Notes: generated by a model from the sequence alone, not told the origin. A stretch of DNA of 64,000 bases from Terrimonas_A sp051954695 (GCA_051954695.1 JBQCHL010000020.1:62001-126000); one strand, 5' to 3'; positions 1 to 8,090 are shown, counted from the first letter of the stretch. Program-made: numbers and translations.

Positions 1-896
1 AAAACAAATTCATTGCCCTCCTGCATTTGCTTTTCCAGGGATTGTTCACTGTACATCAGGTCTAGCATATAATCTATCTGGCCTTGTGAGATGATCTGAC
101 CGTATGCTGTTGGCCAAATTCTGAATGCCAGGTCGCGGATAAGTGGTATATCATGTACATACGCTTTGCGCAAGCTCATTGTCTCCATTGGATTATAAGT
201 TTGTTGGGAAAGTTTGCGGTGTTTTTTTAGGTGAATAAAACTGAGCCTGATACCGATGATAAAGGAAGCTATTGCACCTGCAAGCAAAAGCCCGTCTGCA
301 ATAAAATATTTTACATCGGGTGATTCGCGGAGGAACAGGAAGAAATCATACAGCCCATGGAACAGCGTGGCCCAGAATAATCCCAGCAGCAGCAATCCGG
401 TTTTATTATGCTGTGCAAATTTTGCTTTACCTGCATGGTAACCCATCAGTACGCCAAATGTAGCATGGGCAGGCACTGCCAGGAACATCCGCATAAATGC
501 CACCTGGTAACCCTGGCCCGACTGGTCTGATTGCCATACGTACAAGATGTTTTCAAGGGTTGCAAAGCCCATGCTCACCATCACAGCATATACAATGCCG
601 TCAAGCGGCTCATCAAAGCTTTTGCGGGGATAAGCATAAAAGCGCAATGCCAGGAACTTCATCAACTCTTCTACCAGGGCAACAAATAAAAAAGCGGTAA
701 TGAATACACCGCCAATACTGTTGCCGCTGTAAGAGACCAGGAATCTCTCGATCAAAGCAGCAGGATACACTGCTAAAACGCCCAGCAGGAAACTGACGAT
801 CAGGTTCAGCTTCGGTTCCCGGTTATATGCATCGCGGTGAAAAATGAAAAGGCAGATTGCAATACCGGGCGCTATGGCGAGGGAGAGGAGTTGCAT
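1..896 (-). CDS. PrsW-family intramembrane protease fused to a GNAT-like domain (C-terminus cut by window edge)
   Basis: Not listed as a closed reading frame because it runs off the left end; I translated it from the ATG at 896. Residues 1-225 form a multi-pass membrane protein with the PrsW signatures: EELMK (residues 76-80), FATLEN (111-116) and an HxxxD (HGLYD, 180-184). Family members are membrane-embedded proteases, best known for cleaving an anti-sigma factor in Bacillus. The frame then continues with no stop into a segment from about residue 238 (METMSLRKAYVHDIPLIRDL) that looks like the N-terminal half of a GNAT acetyltransferase. At least 298 residues are present. The fusion is seen directly, but a lost stop through sequencing error is possible. 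A terminator-like hairpin separates it from icd upstream. Confidence 0.8.
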   Translation of the reverse strand, partial: MQLLSLAIAPGIAICLFIFHRDAYNREPKLNLIVSFLLGVLAVYPAALIERFLVSYSGNSIGGVFITAFLFVALVEELMKFLALRFYAYPRKSFDEPLDGIVYAVMVSMGFATLENILYVWQSDQSGQGYQVAFMRMFLAVPAHATFGVLMGYHAGKAKFAQHNKTGLLLLGLFWATLFHGLYDFFLFLRESPDVKYFIADGLLLAGAIASFIIGIRLSFIHLKKHRKLSQQTYNPMETMSLRKAYVHDIPLIRDLAFRIWPTAYGQIISQGQIDYMLDLMYSEQSLEKQMQEGNEFV

Positions 897-912
897 ATAG
901 GAAAGATAAAGA

Positions 913-942
913 TAACGGCCAACTTAATAAGGTTGGCCGTTA
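913..942 (-). terminator. Hairpin terminator downstream of icd
   Basis: Perfect 11-bp inverted repeat (913-923 with 932-942, GC-rich core GGCC) and an 8-nt loop, followed on the minus strand by a T-rich run. It lies between the icd stop at 965 and the PrsW-GNAT start at 896. Confidence 0.7.
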
Positions 943-964
943 ATATTTGATGAAAATGCAACTT

Positions 965-2194
965 TTAAAATTCCATTTTCTTTTTCAGGTTTGCATCTAT
1001 CGCATCCAGGAACTCCTGTGTGTACAGGTAATCTTTACCATGTTCCACTTTGGGTTTGATAGTAATGGCAAGGTCCTTGGTCATTTTGCCCTCTTCCACG
1101 GTTTCAATACAAACGGCTTCCAGTGCATTAGCGAAATCGATCAGCGGCTGGTTATTGTCCAGCTTGCCTCGGAAAGCCAGGCCTCTTGTCCATGCAAAAA
1201 TGGATGCAATAGGGTTGGTAGAAGTAGGATTGCCTTTTTGATGCTCGCGGTAGTGGCGGGTAACTGTTCCATGAGCGGCTTCTGCTTCCATGGTCTTACC
1301 GTCAGGTGTAACCAAAACGGAGGTCATAAGGCCGAGTGAACCAAAGCCCTGTGCCACAGAATCGCTCTGCACATCGCCGTCATAGTTTTTGCATGCCCAA
1401 ACAAATCCACCGTTCCATTTCATAGCGCTGGCCACCATATCGTCGATCAGGCGGTGCTCATACACGATGCCTGCTTTTTCAAACTGGGCTTTGAATTCTT
1501 TTTCATAAATATCCTGGAAGATGTCTTTGAAGCGGCCATCATATTTTTTCAGGATAGTGTTTTTGGTAGAGAGGTAGAGCGGCCATCCTTTTGACAGTGC
1601 CATGTTCATACAACTGCGGGCAAAACCTGCAATGCTCTCGTCAGTATTATACATGGAAAGGGATACACCGGGTCCTTTGAACTGGAACACTTCATGCTCG
1701 ATCACTTTGCCGTCTTCTCCTTCAAATTTGATAGTGAGCTTTCCTTTACCGGGAACAACGAAATCAGTGGCCCTGTACTGGTCGCCAAAAGCATGACGGC
1801 CTACAATGATCGGGCGGTCCCAGGTAGTAACAAGCCGGGGAATGTTCTTGATCACGATCGGCTCGCGGAATACAGTGCCATCGAGGATATTGCGGATCGT
1901 GCCATTAGGGCTCTTCCACATTTGCTTCAGCTTGAATTCTTTTACCCTTTCTTCATCAGGTGTGATGGTAGCGCATTTGATACCTACACCGTACTGTTTG
2001 ATGGCATTGGCTGCATCAATAGTAACCTGGTCATTGGTGGCATCCCGGTGTTCCACGCCAAGGTCAAAATACTTTATGTCAACATCCACATAAGGGAGGA
2101 TCAGTTTGTCTTTGATGAACTTCCAGATAATGCGGGTCATTTCGTCTCCGTCCAGCTCAACTACTGGATTAGCAACTTTGATCTTTTGGGCCAT
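965..2194 (-). CDS. icd: NADP-dependent isocitrate dehydrogenase (eukaryotic-type, homodimeric)
   Basis: Converts isocitrate to 2-oxoglutarate and CO2 in the TCA cycle, giving NADPH. The protein starts MAQKIKVANPVVELDGDEMT and has 409 residues, the usual size of the dimeric class that includes mitochondrial IDH2, not the E. coli icd class. Recognisable segments are the DGDEMTRIIW start, the substrate-binding stretch KSPNGTIRNI and GTVTRHYREHQKG near the C-terminus, typical of the NADP-binding region. The open frame extends upstream to 2542, but that part is only translated tandem repeat, so I place the start at the ATG at 2194. The near-match TAGCTTTA at 2204-2197 could be the -7 box. Confidence 0.96.
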   Translation of the reverse strand: MAQKIKVANPVVELDGDEMTRIIWKFIKDKLILPYVDVDIKYFDLGVEHRDATNDQVTIDAANAIKQYGVGIKCATITPDEERVKEFKLKQMWKSPNGTIRNILDGTVFREPIVIKNIPRLVTTWDRPIIVGRHAFGDQYRATDFVVPGKGKLTIKFEGEDGKVIEHEVFQFKGPGVSLSMYNTDESIAGFARSCMNMALSKGWPLYLSTKNTILKKYDGRFKDIFQDIYEKEFKAQFEKAGIVYEHRLIDDMVASAMKWNGGFVWACKNYDGDVQSDSVAQGFGSLGLMTSVLVTPDGKTMEAEAAHGTVTRHYREHQKGNPTSTNPIASIFAWTRGLAFRGKLDNNQPLIDFANALEAVCIETVEEGKMTKDLAITIKPKVEHGKDYLYTQEFLDAIDANLKKKMEF

Positions 2195-2230
2195 AATAAA
2201 GCTAGGTTTTGAGTTTAAAATTTCTTCCTC

Positions 2231-2734
2231 CTTCGCTAAAGCTTCGGCGGACGCAGTCCTCGTAGGCTGCTGATAATCGCGAGCTTTGGAGAGCTTTTCC
2301 TGTCGCAGTTCTCGTCCGCTGTTGATAATCGCAAACTGCAGAGGGCTTCGGCTGTCGCAGTCCTCGTAGGCTGCTGCTAATCGCGAGCTTCGGAGAAGAT
2401 TGGCTGTCGCAGTCCTCGTTCGCTGTTGATAATCGCAAACTGCAGAGGGCTTCGGCTGTCGCAGTCCTCGTAAACCGCTGCTGATCGCGAGCTTCGGAGA
2501 GCTTTGCCTGTCGCAGTTCTCGTTCGCTGTTGATAATCGCAAACTGCAGAGGGCTTCGGCTGTCGCAGTCCTCGTAAACCGCTGATGATCGCAAGCTTGT
2601 GAGAGCCTTGCCTATCGCAATCCTCATTGCCAGCCGATAACCGCAAACTTTAGTGAGCATTACCCACCGAAGCCCTCGTCGTCAACTGATAACCGCAATC
2701 TTCGAGGGCAGCGCCCGCCGAAGCTTTAGCGAAG
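2231..2734. repeat. 52-bp tandem repeat array bounded by a 20-bp inverted repeat
   Basis: This fills most of the 680-nt gap between icd and the Crp-like gene. Units start at 2252, 2304, 2356, 2408, 2460, 2512, 2564, 2616 and 2668, each exactly 52 bp; a last partial unit starts at 2719. Each begins with a form of CGCAGTCCTCGT. Two alternating unit types give a 104-bp higher-order period: one contains GATCGCGAGCTTCGGAG, the other GATAATCGCAAACTGCAG. Units near 2616-2719 are the most diverged. The ends, 2231-2250 and 2715-2734, are perfect inverted copies (CTTCGCTAAAGCTTCGGCGG). Units are nearly free of stop codons on the minus strand, so long open frames there are artefacts. There are no unique spacers, so it is not CRISPR. 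Confidence 0.92.
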
Positions 2735-2874
2735 GTGGGCAAAGCTACAATATATCAGGCCTAATTCAGCCAGCAATTCTGAAGCCATGCCGGGAAAGGA
2801 AAAAAATAGTCCGGACGTTTTTTCGGATCGTATTTTTTTATGTAACTTTTACACATGAATGGGTCTATTGCATT

Positions 2875-3480
2875 ATGGAAAACATCAAGTTGTTTTTAGG
2901 TTTTCTACGCAAATTCGTCGCAATAACTGACGAAGAATTTGAAAAGAGCATCCAGCCCTTGTTCAAGGTGCGTCGTTTCCGTAAAAAAGAATTCCTGGTC
3001 AAAGGAGGGGAGATAGAGAATTACTTCAACTTTATCACCAAAGGCATTGTCCGCAAATATTACAAAACAAGCAAGGTGGAGAACAATATCCAGATCTCAA
3101 CAGAGGGTCAGATCATTCTCAGCCAGCAATCTTTTCTCAGCCGCAGGCCTTCTGAATATTTTGTGGAAGCTATTGAGCCGTCCACGGTGATTTCCATCCG
3201 CTACGATAAGCTTGAAGAACTGTATACCCAATCCAAAAAAATGGAGCGGCTTGGTCGCCTGGTGATCACCCATATGATGATCATCAGCGATATCTGGCAA
3301 ATGCAAATGATCAAGATGACACCGCGTGAGCGCTTCCTCGCTTTTGTGAACAAGAATCCTGAACTGATGCGCCGTGTGCCGCAAAAATACCTGGCTTCTT
3401 ATCTCAATATCAAACCGGAGACCTTTAGCAGGTTTAAGCATCTTTTGCGGAATAATCCAACGAACAATATGGCAGCCTGA
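2875..3480 (+). CDS. Crp/Fnr-family transcriptional regulator
   Basis: 201 residues. Residues about 20-115 resemble a cyclic-nucleotide-binding beta-barrel (RFRKKEFLVKGGEIENYFNF) and the C-terminal third carries a winged-helix DNA-binding motif (VPQKYLASYLNIKPETFSRF). Proteins of this shape are common in Bacteroidota as stand-alone Crp-like regulators; the ligand cannot be told from sequence. The open frame reaches back to 2653 into the repeat array, but family alignment starts at MENIKLFL, so the ATG at 2875 is chosen. It is transcribed divergently from icd, with the repeat array between them. Confidence 0.88.
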   Translation: MENIKLFLGFLRKFVAITDEEFEKSIQPLFKVRRFRKKEFLVKGGEIENYFNFITKGIVRKYYKTSKVENNIQISTEGQIILSQQSFLSRRPSEYFVEAIEPSTVISIRYDKLEELYTQSKKMERLGRLVITHMMIISDIWQMQMIKMTPRERFLAFVNKNPELMRRVPQKYLASYLNIKPETFSRFKHLLRNNPTNNMAA

Positions 3481-3541
3481 ACAGAGGTGTGAACTGCATG
3501 TTAAAATGACCAAAAGCATTCAGTGGTGATTATAGATGCAT

Positions 3542-3572
3542 AAAATTATTTTAGATTTTCTAAAATAATTTT
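3542..3572 (+). promoter_or_regulatory. Palindromic operator of the higBA promoter
   Basis: Perfect 14-bp inverted repeat (3542-3555 and 3559-3572) with a 3-nt spacer and core TTTAGA-TTT-TCTAAA. It abuts and shares one base with the -7 box TAAATTTG at 3572-3579, so a protein bound here would block initiation. Known biology of HigA-type antitoxins is autorepression by binding palindromes at their own promoter. Assigning this site to the antitoxin at 3967 is inference. Confidence 0.7.
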
Positions 3573-3579
3573 AAATTTG
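3572..3579 (+). promoter_or_regulatory. -7 element TAAATTTG for higBA
   Basis: Exact TAnnTTTG match. Transcription would start at about 3585, which places the upstream in-frame ATG at 3584 at the transcription start and favours the ATG at 3614 as the toxin start. No clear TTG is seen at -33. Confidence 0.6.
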
Positions 3580-3613
3580 CCATATGCTTGAAGGCCTGAT
3601 TCAAACCATTGTT

Positions 3614-3907
3614 ATGGTTATAATAAGTAAAGGCTTTCTAAATCAGTTCATTGGAAAGAATCCGACAGCTGCGAAGGCTGTTTGGAAATGGTACCAGGAA
3701 GCCAAGACGGCTGACTGGGGGAGTTTTTCTGAGTTGAAGAAGACCTTCGGCTCTGCTGATTATGCAGAGAACGGCCTTGTGATATTCAATGTAGGTGGTA
3801 ATAAGTATAGAATTATCGCCCGGGTCATTTTTCGCACGCGTACGCTTTTTATAAAATTTATAGGGACGCACGCACAGTATAATAAGGTTATACTCTCCGA
3901 CCTTTAA
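3614..3907 (+). CDS. higB: HigB-like toxin (RelE-fold mRNA interferase, HigB_toxin family)
   Basis: 97 residues from the ATG at 3614. The pattern VIISKGFLNQFIGKNPTAA, then ADWGSF, NVGGNKYRII and FIGTHAQYNKV matches the HigB toxin family, whose members cut mRNA at the ribosome until neutralised by the partner antitoxin. The frame is open from an ATG at 3584, which adds ten residues absent from typical members and would sit at the predicted transcription start. The antitoxin follows 59 nt downstream. The toxin-first order is typical of HigBA. Confidence 0.88.
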   Translation: MVIISKGFLNQFIGKNPTAAKAVWKWYQEAKTADWGSFSELKKTFGSADYAENGLVIFNVGGNKYRIIARVIFRTRTLFIKFIGTHAQYNKVILSDL

Positions 3908-3966
3908 ACATTAAGTGGAGTAGATGCCCAACGAAGTTATGGGCGGCATAAACCGGAGAATCGATT

Positions 3967-4437
3967 ATGTCAAACGCAACACGCCGTACAAACCCAGGAG
4001 GCCATGCCCATGGTAAGGTATCAGGCGTAAAATTTTCTGAAACAAAAAAACAATCAGTAAAAACAAAGAGTAAAACAGTAATTAAATCAAAAGAGGCATA
4101 CGAACTGACATTGCAGGAAGTTGATGCGCTGATGAAAAGGGGAGAAAACAATCTCAGTACGAGAGAGCTGGAACGATTGAGCATTTTGGCAAGTGCGGCA
4201 GAGCAGTATGAAGATACGCATGACCCTCTTCCATTGCCGGACAGCCTCCCGGACATAATAAGAATGCGAATGTTCCAGATGCGGCTTAATCAAGGTTTTA
4301 TAGCAAAGCTATTAGGGATCAGCGATGCAAAGTTTTCGCTGATCATGAACGGTAAGCAAAAACCTGATATTTATTTTATAAAGGCCATTCACCAAAAGCT
4401 ACATGTGGATGGCAACAGGTTACTTCAAGCATTATAA
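3967..4437 (+). CDS. higA: HigA-like antitoxin with XRE helix-turn-helix
   Basis: 156 residues. The C-terminal half holds a Cro/C1-type helix-turn-helix (MRLNQGFIAKLLGISDAKFS) ending in a typical MNGKQKPDIYFIKAIHQKL. The N-terminal 50 residues are Lys/Thr/Ser-rich and likely disordered; the middle (LTLQEVDALMKRGE through YEDTHDPLPLPD) resembles the toxin-binding part of Bacteroidota HigA proteins. It should bind HigB and repress the operon through the palindrome at 3542-3572. It is longer than usual HigA antitoxins (about 100-130 residues) because of the basic N-terminal tail. A strong terminator follows directly. Confidence 0.85.
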   Translation: MSNATRRTNPGGHAHGKVSGVKFSETKKQSVKTKSKTVIKSKEAYELTLQEVDALMKRGENNLSTRELERLSILASAAEQYEDTHDPLPLPDSLPDIIRMRMFQMRLNQGFIAKLLGISDAKFSLIMNGKQKPDIYFIKAIHQKLHVDGNRLLQAL

Positions 4438-4460
4438 TAACCGGCAAAATGCCGGTTATT
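4436..4460 (+). terminator. Terminator after higBA
   Basis: Perfect 11-bp stem (4436-4446 with 4450-4460, core ACCGGCA) with AAA loop, overlapping the higA stop codon and followed by ATTTTAT. It sits between the convergent higA and mntH genes. Confidence 0.8.
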
Positions 4461-4480
4461 ATTTTATAGGCTAACATACT

Positions 4481-6367
4481 TTATAAATTAACCACCAGGA
4501 CAGGTATCTTCAACTCATGCCTCACTGTATTGATCGTTTCTCCATACAACAGGTCCTTTATCCCGCTATGCCCATGTGCACCGATCACCAGCATACCAGC
4601 CCCTGATTCATTCACCAGCCTTACGATCTCCCGGGCACGGCTTCCAAAACCGATTTTTGCTTCCGCTGCAAATCCTCTTTCCTGCAATTGCTGCGCATAA
4701 AAAGCCAGATGCTCCCTGTCTTTCTCTGTTTCGAGATCATCGCTATCCTGCTCATAAATACGGGCAGAAACGCTTTCCACCACATGCATGAGCACATATT
4801 TTGTTTGAGGCCCTCCCTGGCCCAGTGCATGGGCCAGCAGCTTCTGGTCATTTTCACTGAAATCGAGGGCAACGGCAACGGTTGAATAAGCCGGTGCTTC
4901 CAGGGAATGCAAGGCCGTTGCTTCGGGATGCAATTGCACCTGTACCTGCGACCATCTTTTTTTGAGCAAAGGATAAACGATTGAAATGATCAGCAGCGCT
5001 ATGAAGATCAGACCTGAAAGAATGATCATCAGTTTACCGAACCAGTGGCCTGGCTCTGCAAAGAAATCGGCTGCCTGCCCTGTTACCATGCTGAGGTTAA
5101 GGTATACGAGTATGGCAGTGATCAGCCATGCTGCAACCTGCACAATAGGTTTGATCGCAAAACTGCCCATGGTCTTTTTATCGCTTACAAAATGAATGAG
5201 TGGAATAATGGCAAAACCAAGCTGCAGGCTAAGGATCACCTGGCTGAGGATAAGCAACTGATCAATATTGTCCTCACCATTTATCAGTATCACGATCACT
5301 GCAGGAATAATGGCGATCAACCGGGTAAGCAATCTCCGCATCCAGGGATTGATGCGAAGGCGGAGATAACCTTCCATCACGATCTGCCCCGCCAGCGTGC
5401 CGGTAACAGTGGAACTTTGCCCTGCTGCTATCAGTGCCACAGCAAACAATACGGGTGCTACTTTGGAACCAAGCAATTGGTCAAGTAAAAGATGGGCATC
5501 CTTTATTTCTGCTACATCTGTTCTGCCCGATTTAAAGAATACGGCAGCAGCTAATATGAGAATACCTGCATTCACGAGAAAGGCGAGATTGAGCGCTATG
5601 GCGCTGTCGATGAAATTCAATTTCAGTGCCCTTTTTATCCCGGCCTTATTGCGTTTTATCTTCCGTGTTTGTACCAATGCTGAATGCAGGTAAAGGTTAT
5701 GCGGCATTACAGTGGCGCCGATAATACCGATAGCGATATACAGGGCCGTATCATTTGGGATATGCGGAACAAATCCCTTTACTATTTCCGCCGGGTCCGG
5801 TTTTGCAAGAATGATCTCGATCAGGAAAGAAGCCCCAATGATAAAAACCAGCCCTATAATAAATGCTTCCATTTTACGGATGCCGAGGCGTTGCAGCAAT
5901 AGCAATAAGAAAGTGTCCAATACAGTGATCAGAACGCCCCATATAAGAGGAATGCCGGTGAGCAGTTGCAGGCCAATGGCCATACCCAGCACTTCTGCAA
6001 GGTCAGTGGCAGCAATCGCAATTTCTGCCAGCACATACAACGCAAAATTGACGGGCCGCGGATACACTTCCCGGTTGGCTTGTGCCAGGTCCCTTCTTCG
6101 TACAATACCCAGGCGGGCAGAAAGGCTTTGCAGCAAAAGCGCCATCAGGTTACTCATTAATAGCACCCAGATAAGAGTGTAGCCAAACTGGCTGCCGCCT
6201 GCCAGATCAGTGGCCCAGTTGCCGGGATCCATATAACCCACACTTACCAGGTAAGCAGGACCGAAAAAAGAGAAGATGCGTCTCCATACAGGGCGATTGG
6301 TAGCCGTGGTATCTACGGATTCATGCACTTCACCCAGGGAAACATCAGGATGATATTGTTTACTCAT
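4481..6367 (-). CDS. mntH: Nramp-family divalent metal (Mn2+) transporter with C-terminal universal stress domain
   Basis: 628 residues. Residues about 30-460 form the Nramp transporter, a proton-coupled importer of Mn2+/Fe2+ in the inner membrane, with metal-site motifs DPGN (47-50) and MPHN (221-224) at the expected places in helices 1 and 6. From about residue 470 the protein continues with a UspA-like domain (YSTVAVALDF at its start, VIGAHGHSGIKDLLYGET near its end, close to the G-2x-G-9x-G nucleotide motif). Ordinary MntH is about 410-450 residues, so the extra 150 are a true fusion. Its start overlaps the mntR stop by 8 nt, so the two are co-transcribed and probably translationally coupled. 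The operator at 7036-7051 should regulate both. Confidence 0.93.
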   Translation of the reverse strand: MSKQYHPDVSLGEVHESVDTTATNRPVWRRIFSFFGPAYLVSVGYMDPGNWATDLAGGSQFGYTLIWVLLMSNLMALLLQSLSARLGIVRRRDLAQANREVYPRPVNFALYVLAEIAIAATDLAEVLGMAIGLQLLTGIPLIWGVLITVLDTFLLLLLQRLGIRKMEAFIIGLVFIIGASFLIEIILAKPDPAEIVKGFVPHIPNDTALYIAIGIIGATVMPHNLYLHSALVQTRKIKRNKAGIKRALKLNFIDSAIALNLAFLVNAGILILAAAVFFKSGRTDVAEIKDAHLLLDQLLGSKVAPVLFAVALIAAGQSSTVTGTLAGQIVMEGYLRLRINPWMRRLLTRLIAIIPAVIVILINGEDNIDQLLILSQVILSLQLGFAIIPLIHFVSDKKTMGSFAIKPIVQVAAWLITAILVYLNLSMVTGQAADFFAEPGHWFGKLMIILSGLIFIALLIISIVYPLLKKRWSQVQVQLHPEATALHSLEAPAYSTVAVALDFSENDQKLLAHALGQGGPQTKYVLMHVVESVSARIYEQDSDDLETEKDREHLAFYAQQLQERGFAAEAKIGFGSRAREIVRLVNESGAGMLVIGAHGHSGIKDLLYGETINTVRHELKIPVLVVNL

Positions 6368-7022
6368 CGTATTTCACAAAAATGTTTTTTGCAAGATCGC
6401 CACTGATGGTAGTGGCAGATTGCTGCCGTACTTTGATTTCCAGCGATTGGTCAAAACTGAATTTCTTTTTTATTTCAAGGCGCGTGCCTATGCCGATCTT
6501 TTTATGGCTCAACAGTTCCAGCATTTCGGTTGACTGATCGCTTACATAGCAAACAACGGCGGCTTTATTCAAAGGCAGATCGATAAGACAGACCTGTTTG
6601 CTTGTTTCTATTTTACCATTGGCATCGGGGATAGGATCGCCATGTGGATCATAGCGGGGAAAGCCCAGGAATTCATCCAGCTTATCGATGAGTTTTTTGC
6701 TGCTCACATGTTCCAGGTCTTCTGCCACTGCATGCACTTCATCCCAACTGAATTTTAATTTTTCAGCGAGAAAGAATTCCCACAACCGGTGCCGGCGGAT
6801 AATGATCAGGGCCAGTTTTTTTCCTTCAGGGGTGAGCCGGAACCCTTTATAAGCTTCATAATGCACCAGCTTTTTGGTGCGCAGCTTCTTCATCATATCA
6901 GTGACTGAGGCTGGCCGGGTACTCAATTCCGCTGCCAGTTCATTAGTGGTAACAGTCCCTTCTTTCTGTAAATGATATATTGCCTTAATATAGTTCTCTT
7001 CGCTGGTTGAATAGTTCAGCAC
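6360..7022 (-). CDS. mntR: DtxR/MntR-family metal-dependent repressor
   Basis: 220 residues, GTG start (GTG CTG AAC). Domains in order: winged helix (about 1-65, TTNELAAELSTRPASVTDMM), metal-binding and dimerisation region (about 70-140, RRHRLWEFFLAEKL and the downstream HxxE-type segment EDLEHVSSKKL) and a C-terminal FeoA/SH3-like domain (from about 150). The family senses Mn2+ or Fe2+ and represses importer genes. It directly precedes mntH with an 8-nt overlap, so Mn2+ control of uptake is the simplest reading. The promoter carries an inverted repeat over its -7 box, consistent with autoregulation. Confidence 0.93.
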   Translation of the reverse strand: MLNYSTSEENYIKAIYHLQKEGTVTTNELAAELSTRPASVTDMMKKLRTKKLVHYEAYKGFRLTPEGKKLALIIIRRHRLWEFFLAEKLKFSWDEVHAVAEDLEHVSSKKLIDKLDEFLGFPRYDPHGDPIPDANGKIETSKQVCLIDLPLNKAAVVCYVSDQSTEMLELLSHKKIGIGTRLEIKKKFSFDQSLEIKVRQQSATTISGDLAKNIFVKYDE

Positions 7023-7035
7023 GGCTAAATATTTT

Positions 7036-7051
7036 TTTAGACAAATCTAAA
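7036..7051 (-). promoter_or_regulatory. Putative MntR operator
   Basis: Inverted repeat TTTAGA-N4-TCTAAA centred on the mntR -7 box. Location and symmetry fit a DtxR-family operator. Binding by the adjacent MntR is inference. Confidence 0.65.
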
Positions 7052-7072
7052 TTAAAACCTCGAAGAAAGCAA
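7042..7072 (-). promoter_or_regulatory. mntR-mntH promoter
   Basis: On the minus strand: TTG (7072-7070), 20-nt spacer, TAGATTTG (7049-7042), a full match to the Bacteroidota promoter pattern. The start would be about 7036, giving a leader of about 13 nt before the GTG at 7022. Confidence 0.8.
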
Positions 7073-7124
7073 GAGGGAACCATAACACGGAAAAGCCTTA
7101 ATTTGCCTCACCAACTGATAGCCC

Positions 7125-8090
7125 ATGAAGTCATTTTTCGTTTGTTTGTTCTTTTGCTTATCCCTGGCATGGCTGTCGGGATGCAAACCATCAAAAAAAC
7201 CTTCTTTATCTGGTGATGAGCCGGTTGAAATTGCTGATTTTATTGATTTCTTTCCTGAAGCCAGTCTCCCTTTCCAGGTAGCGGATACCAGCTTGCTGAA
7301 AAAGGATAATGATTCATTACGGATCAGCTATAAAATATTCAGCCAGTTCATACCCGATTCCATTCTTTCTGCTTCAATGGGTAAAATGAACCAGCCCAGG
7401 ATCTATCCCCTTGGTAAGATGAAGAACACGGAAACGTATCTGCTGGCAAAAGTGATCAATGGGAATAACCGCGCTGCTTTTATACTGGCTTTTGATAAGA
7501 AGCAACAATTCATTGCAGGCATGCCCTTGCTGAAAGTGGATGTGAACCCTGCTACCCAGCAATCATCTTCCATTGATAAAAAACTTACCATCACTAAATC
7601 GGTTTGGCGGAAAAACTCCGGCAGCAGTATCAGCGAAGGAAAGGATGTATATGTGTTGAACAATGATGCGAAAAACTTTATGCTGATCATGACCGATCCG
7701 CTGGATGATGCAGTGGCAGAACTGATCAACCCGATCGATACGCTTCCCCGTAAACTGAAGTACTCTGCAGATTATGGCAGCGGTAAAATGAACCTTGTAT
7801 CCATCCGTGATGGAAGAAAAAAAGACCGTGTCAGTTTCTTCATACATTTTGAAAAGGGAGATTGCTCCGGTGAATTAAAAGGCGAGGCCATCCTGCAATC
7901 ACCTACCAAAGCCATTTACCGGGAGGCAGGCGATCCCTGTTCACTGCAATTCACTTTTTCCAATTCTGCTGTAACATTAAAAGAACTGGAAGGTTGCGGC
8001 TCAAGGCGGGGGTTGCGCTGCTCCTTTGATGGAGTGTACCCGAAGAAAAAGGAAAGCAAACCTAAAAAGACTACGACGACGCGTAAGTGA
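7125..8090 (+). CDS. Lipoprotein of unknown function
   Basis: 321 residues. The N-terminus is a lipoprotein signal (MKSFFVCLFF..., lipobox WLSGC, Cys20). The rest is a soluble, probably beta-rich domain. A long central region contains DPLDDAVAELINPIDTLP, and a Cys-containing C-terminal part (DCSGELKGEA, GCGSRRGLRC) ends in a Lys/Thr tail. I do not recognise the family. It is likely anchored in the outer membrane, facing the periplasm or the cell surface. It is divergent from mntR; a weak box TTAATTTG lies at 7098-7105. No functional link to manganese can be shown. Confidence 0.8.
   Translation: MKSFFVCLFFCLSLAWLSGCKPSKKPSLSGDEPVEIADFIDFFPEASLPFQVADTSLLKKDNDSLRISYKIFSQFIPDSILSASMGKMNQPRIYPLGKMKNTETYLLAKVINGNNRAAFILAFDKKQQFIAGMPLLKVDVNPATQQSSSIDKKLTITKSVWRKNSGSSISEGKDVYVLNNDAKNFMLIMTDPLDDAVAELINPIDTLPRKLKYSADYGSGKMNLVSIRDGRKKDRVSFFIHFEKGDCSGELKGEAILQSPTKAIYREAGDPCSLQFTFSNSAVTLKELEGCGSRRGLRCSFDGVYPKKKESKPKKTTTTRK

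Noticed and set aside
2195..2660. Long minus-strand open frames over the array, including a 116-residue extension of icd
   Set aside because: All three minus-strand frames are open there because the 52-bp units contain almost no stop codons. The translation is low-complexity and shifts frame from unit to unit, and icd family members start at MAQKIKV.
2252..2719. CRISPR array
   Set aside because: The units are contiguous 52-bp repeats with no unique spacers and no cas genes nearby.
3542..4437. Mobile island carrying higBA
   Set aside because: No integrase, transposase, attachment repeat or tRNA target is beside it, so transfer cannot be supported from this window.
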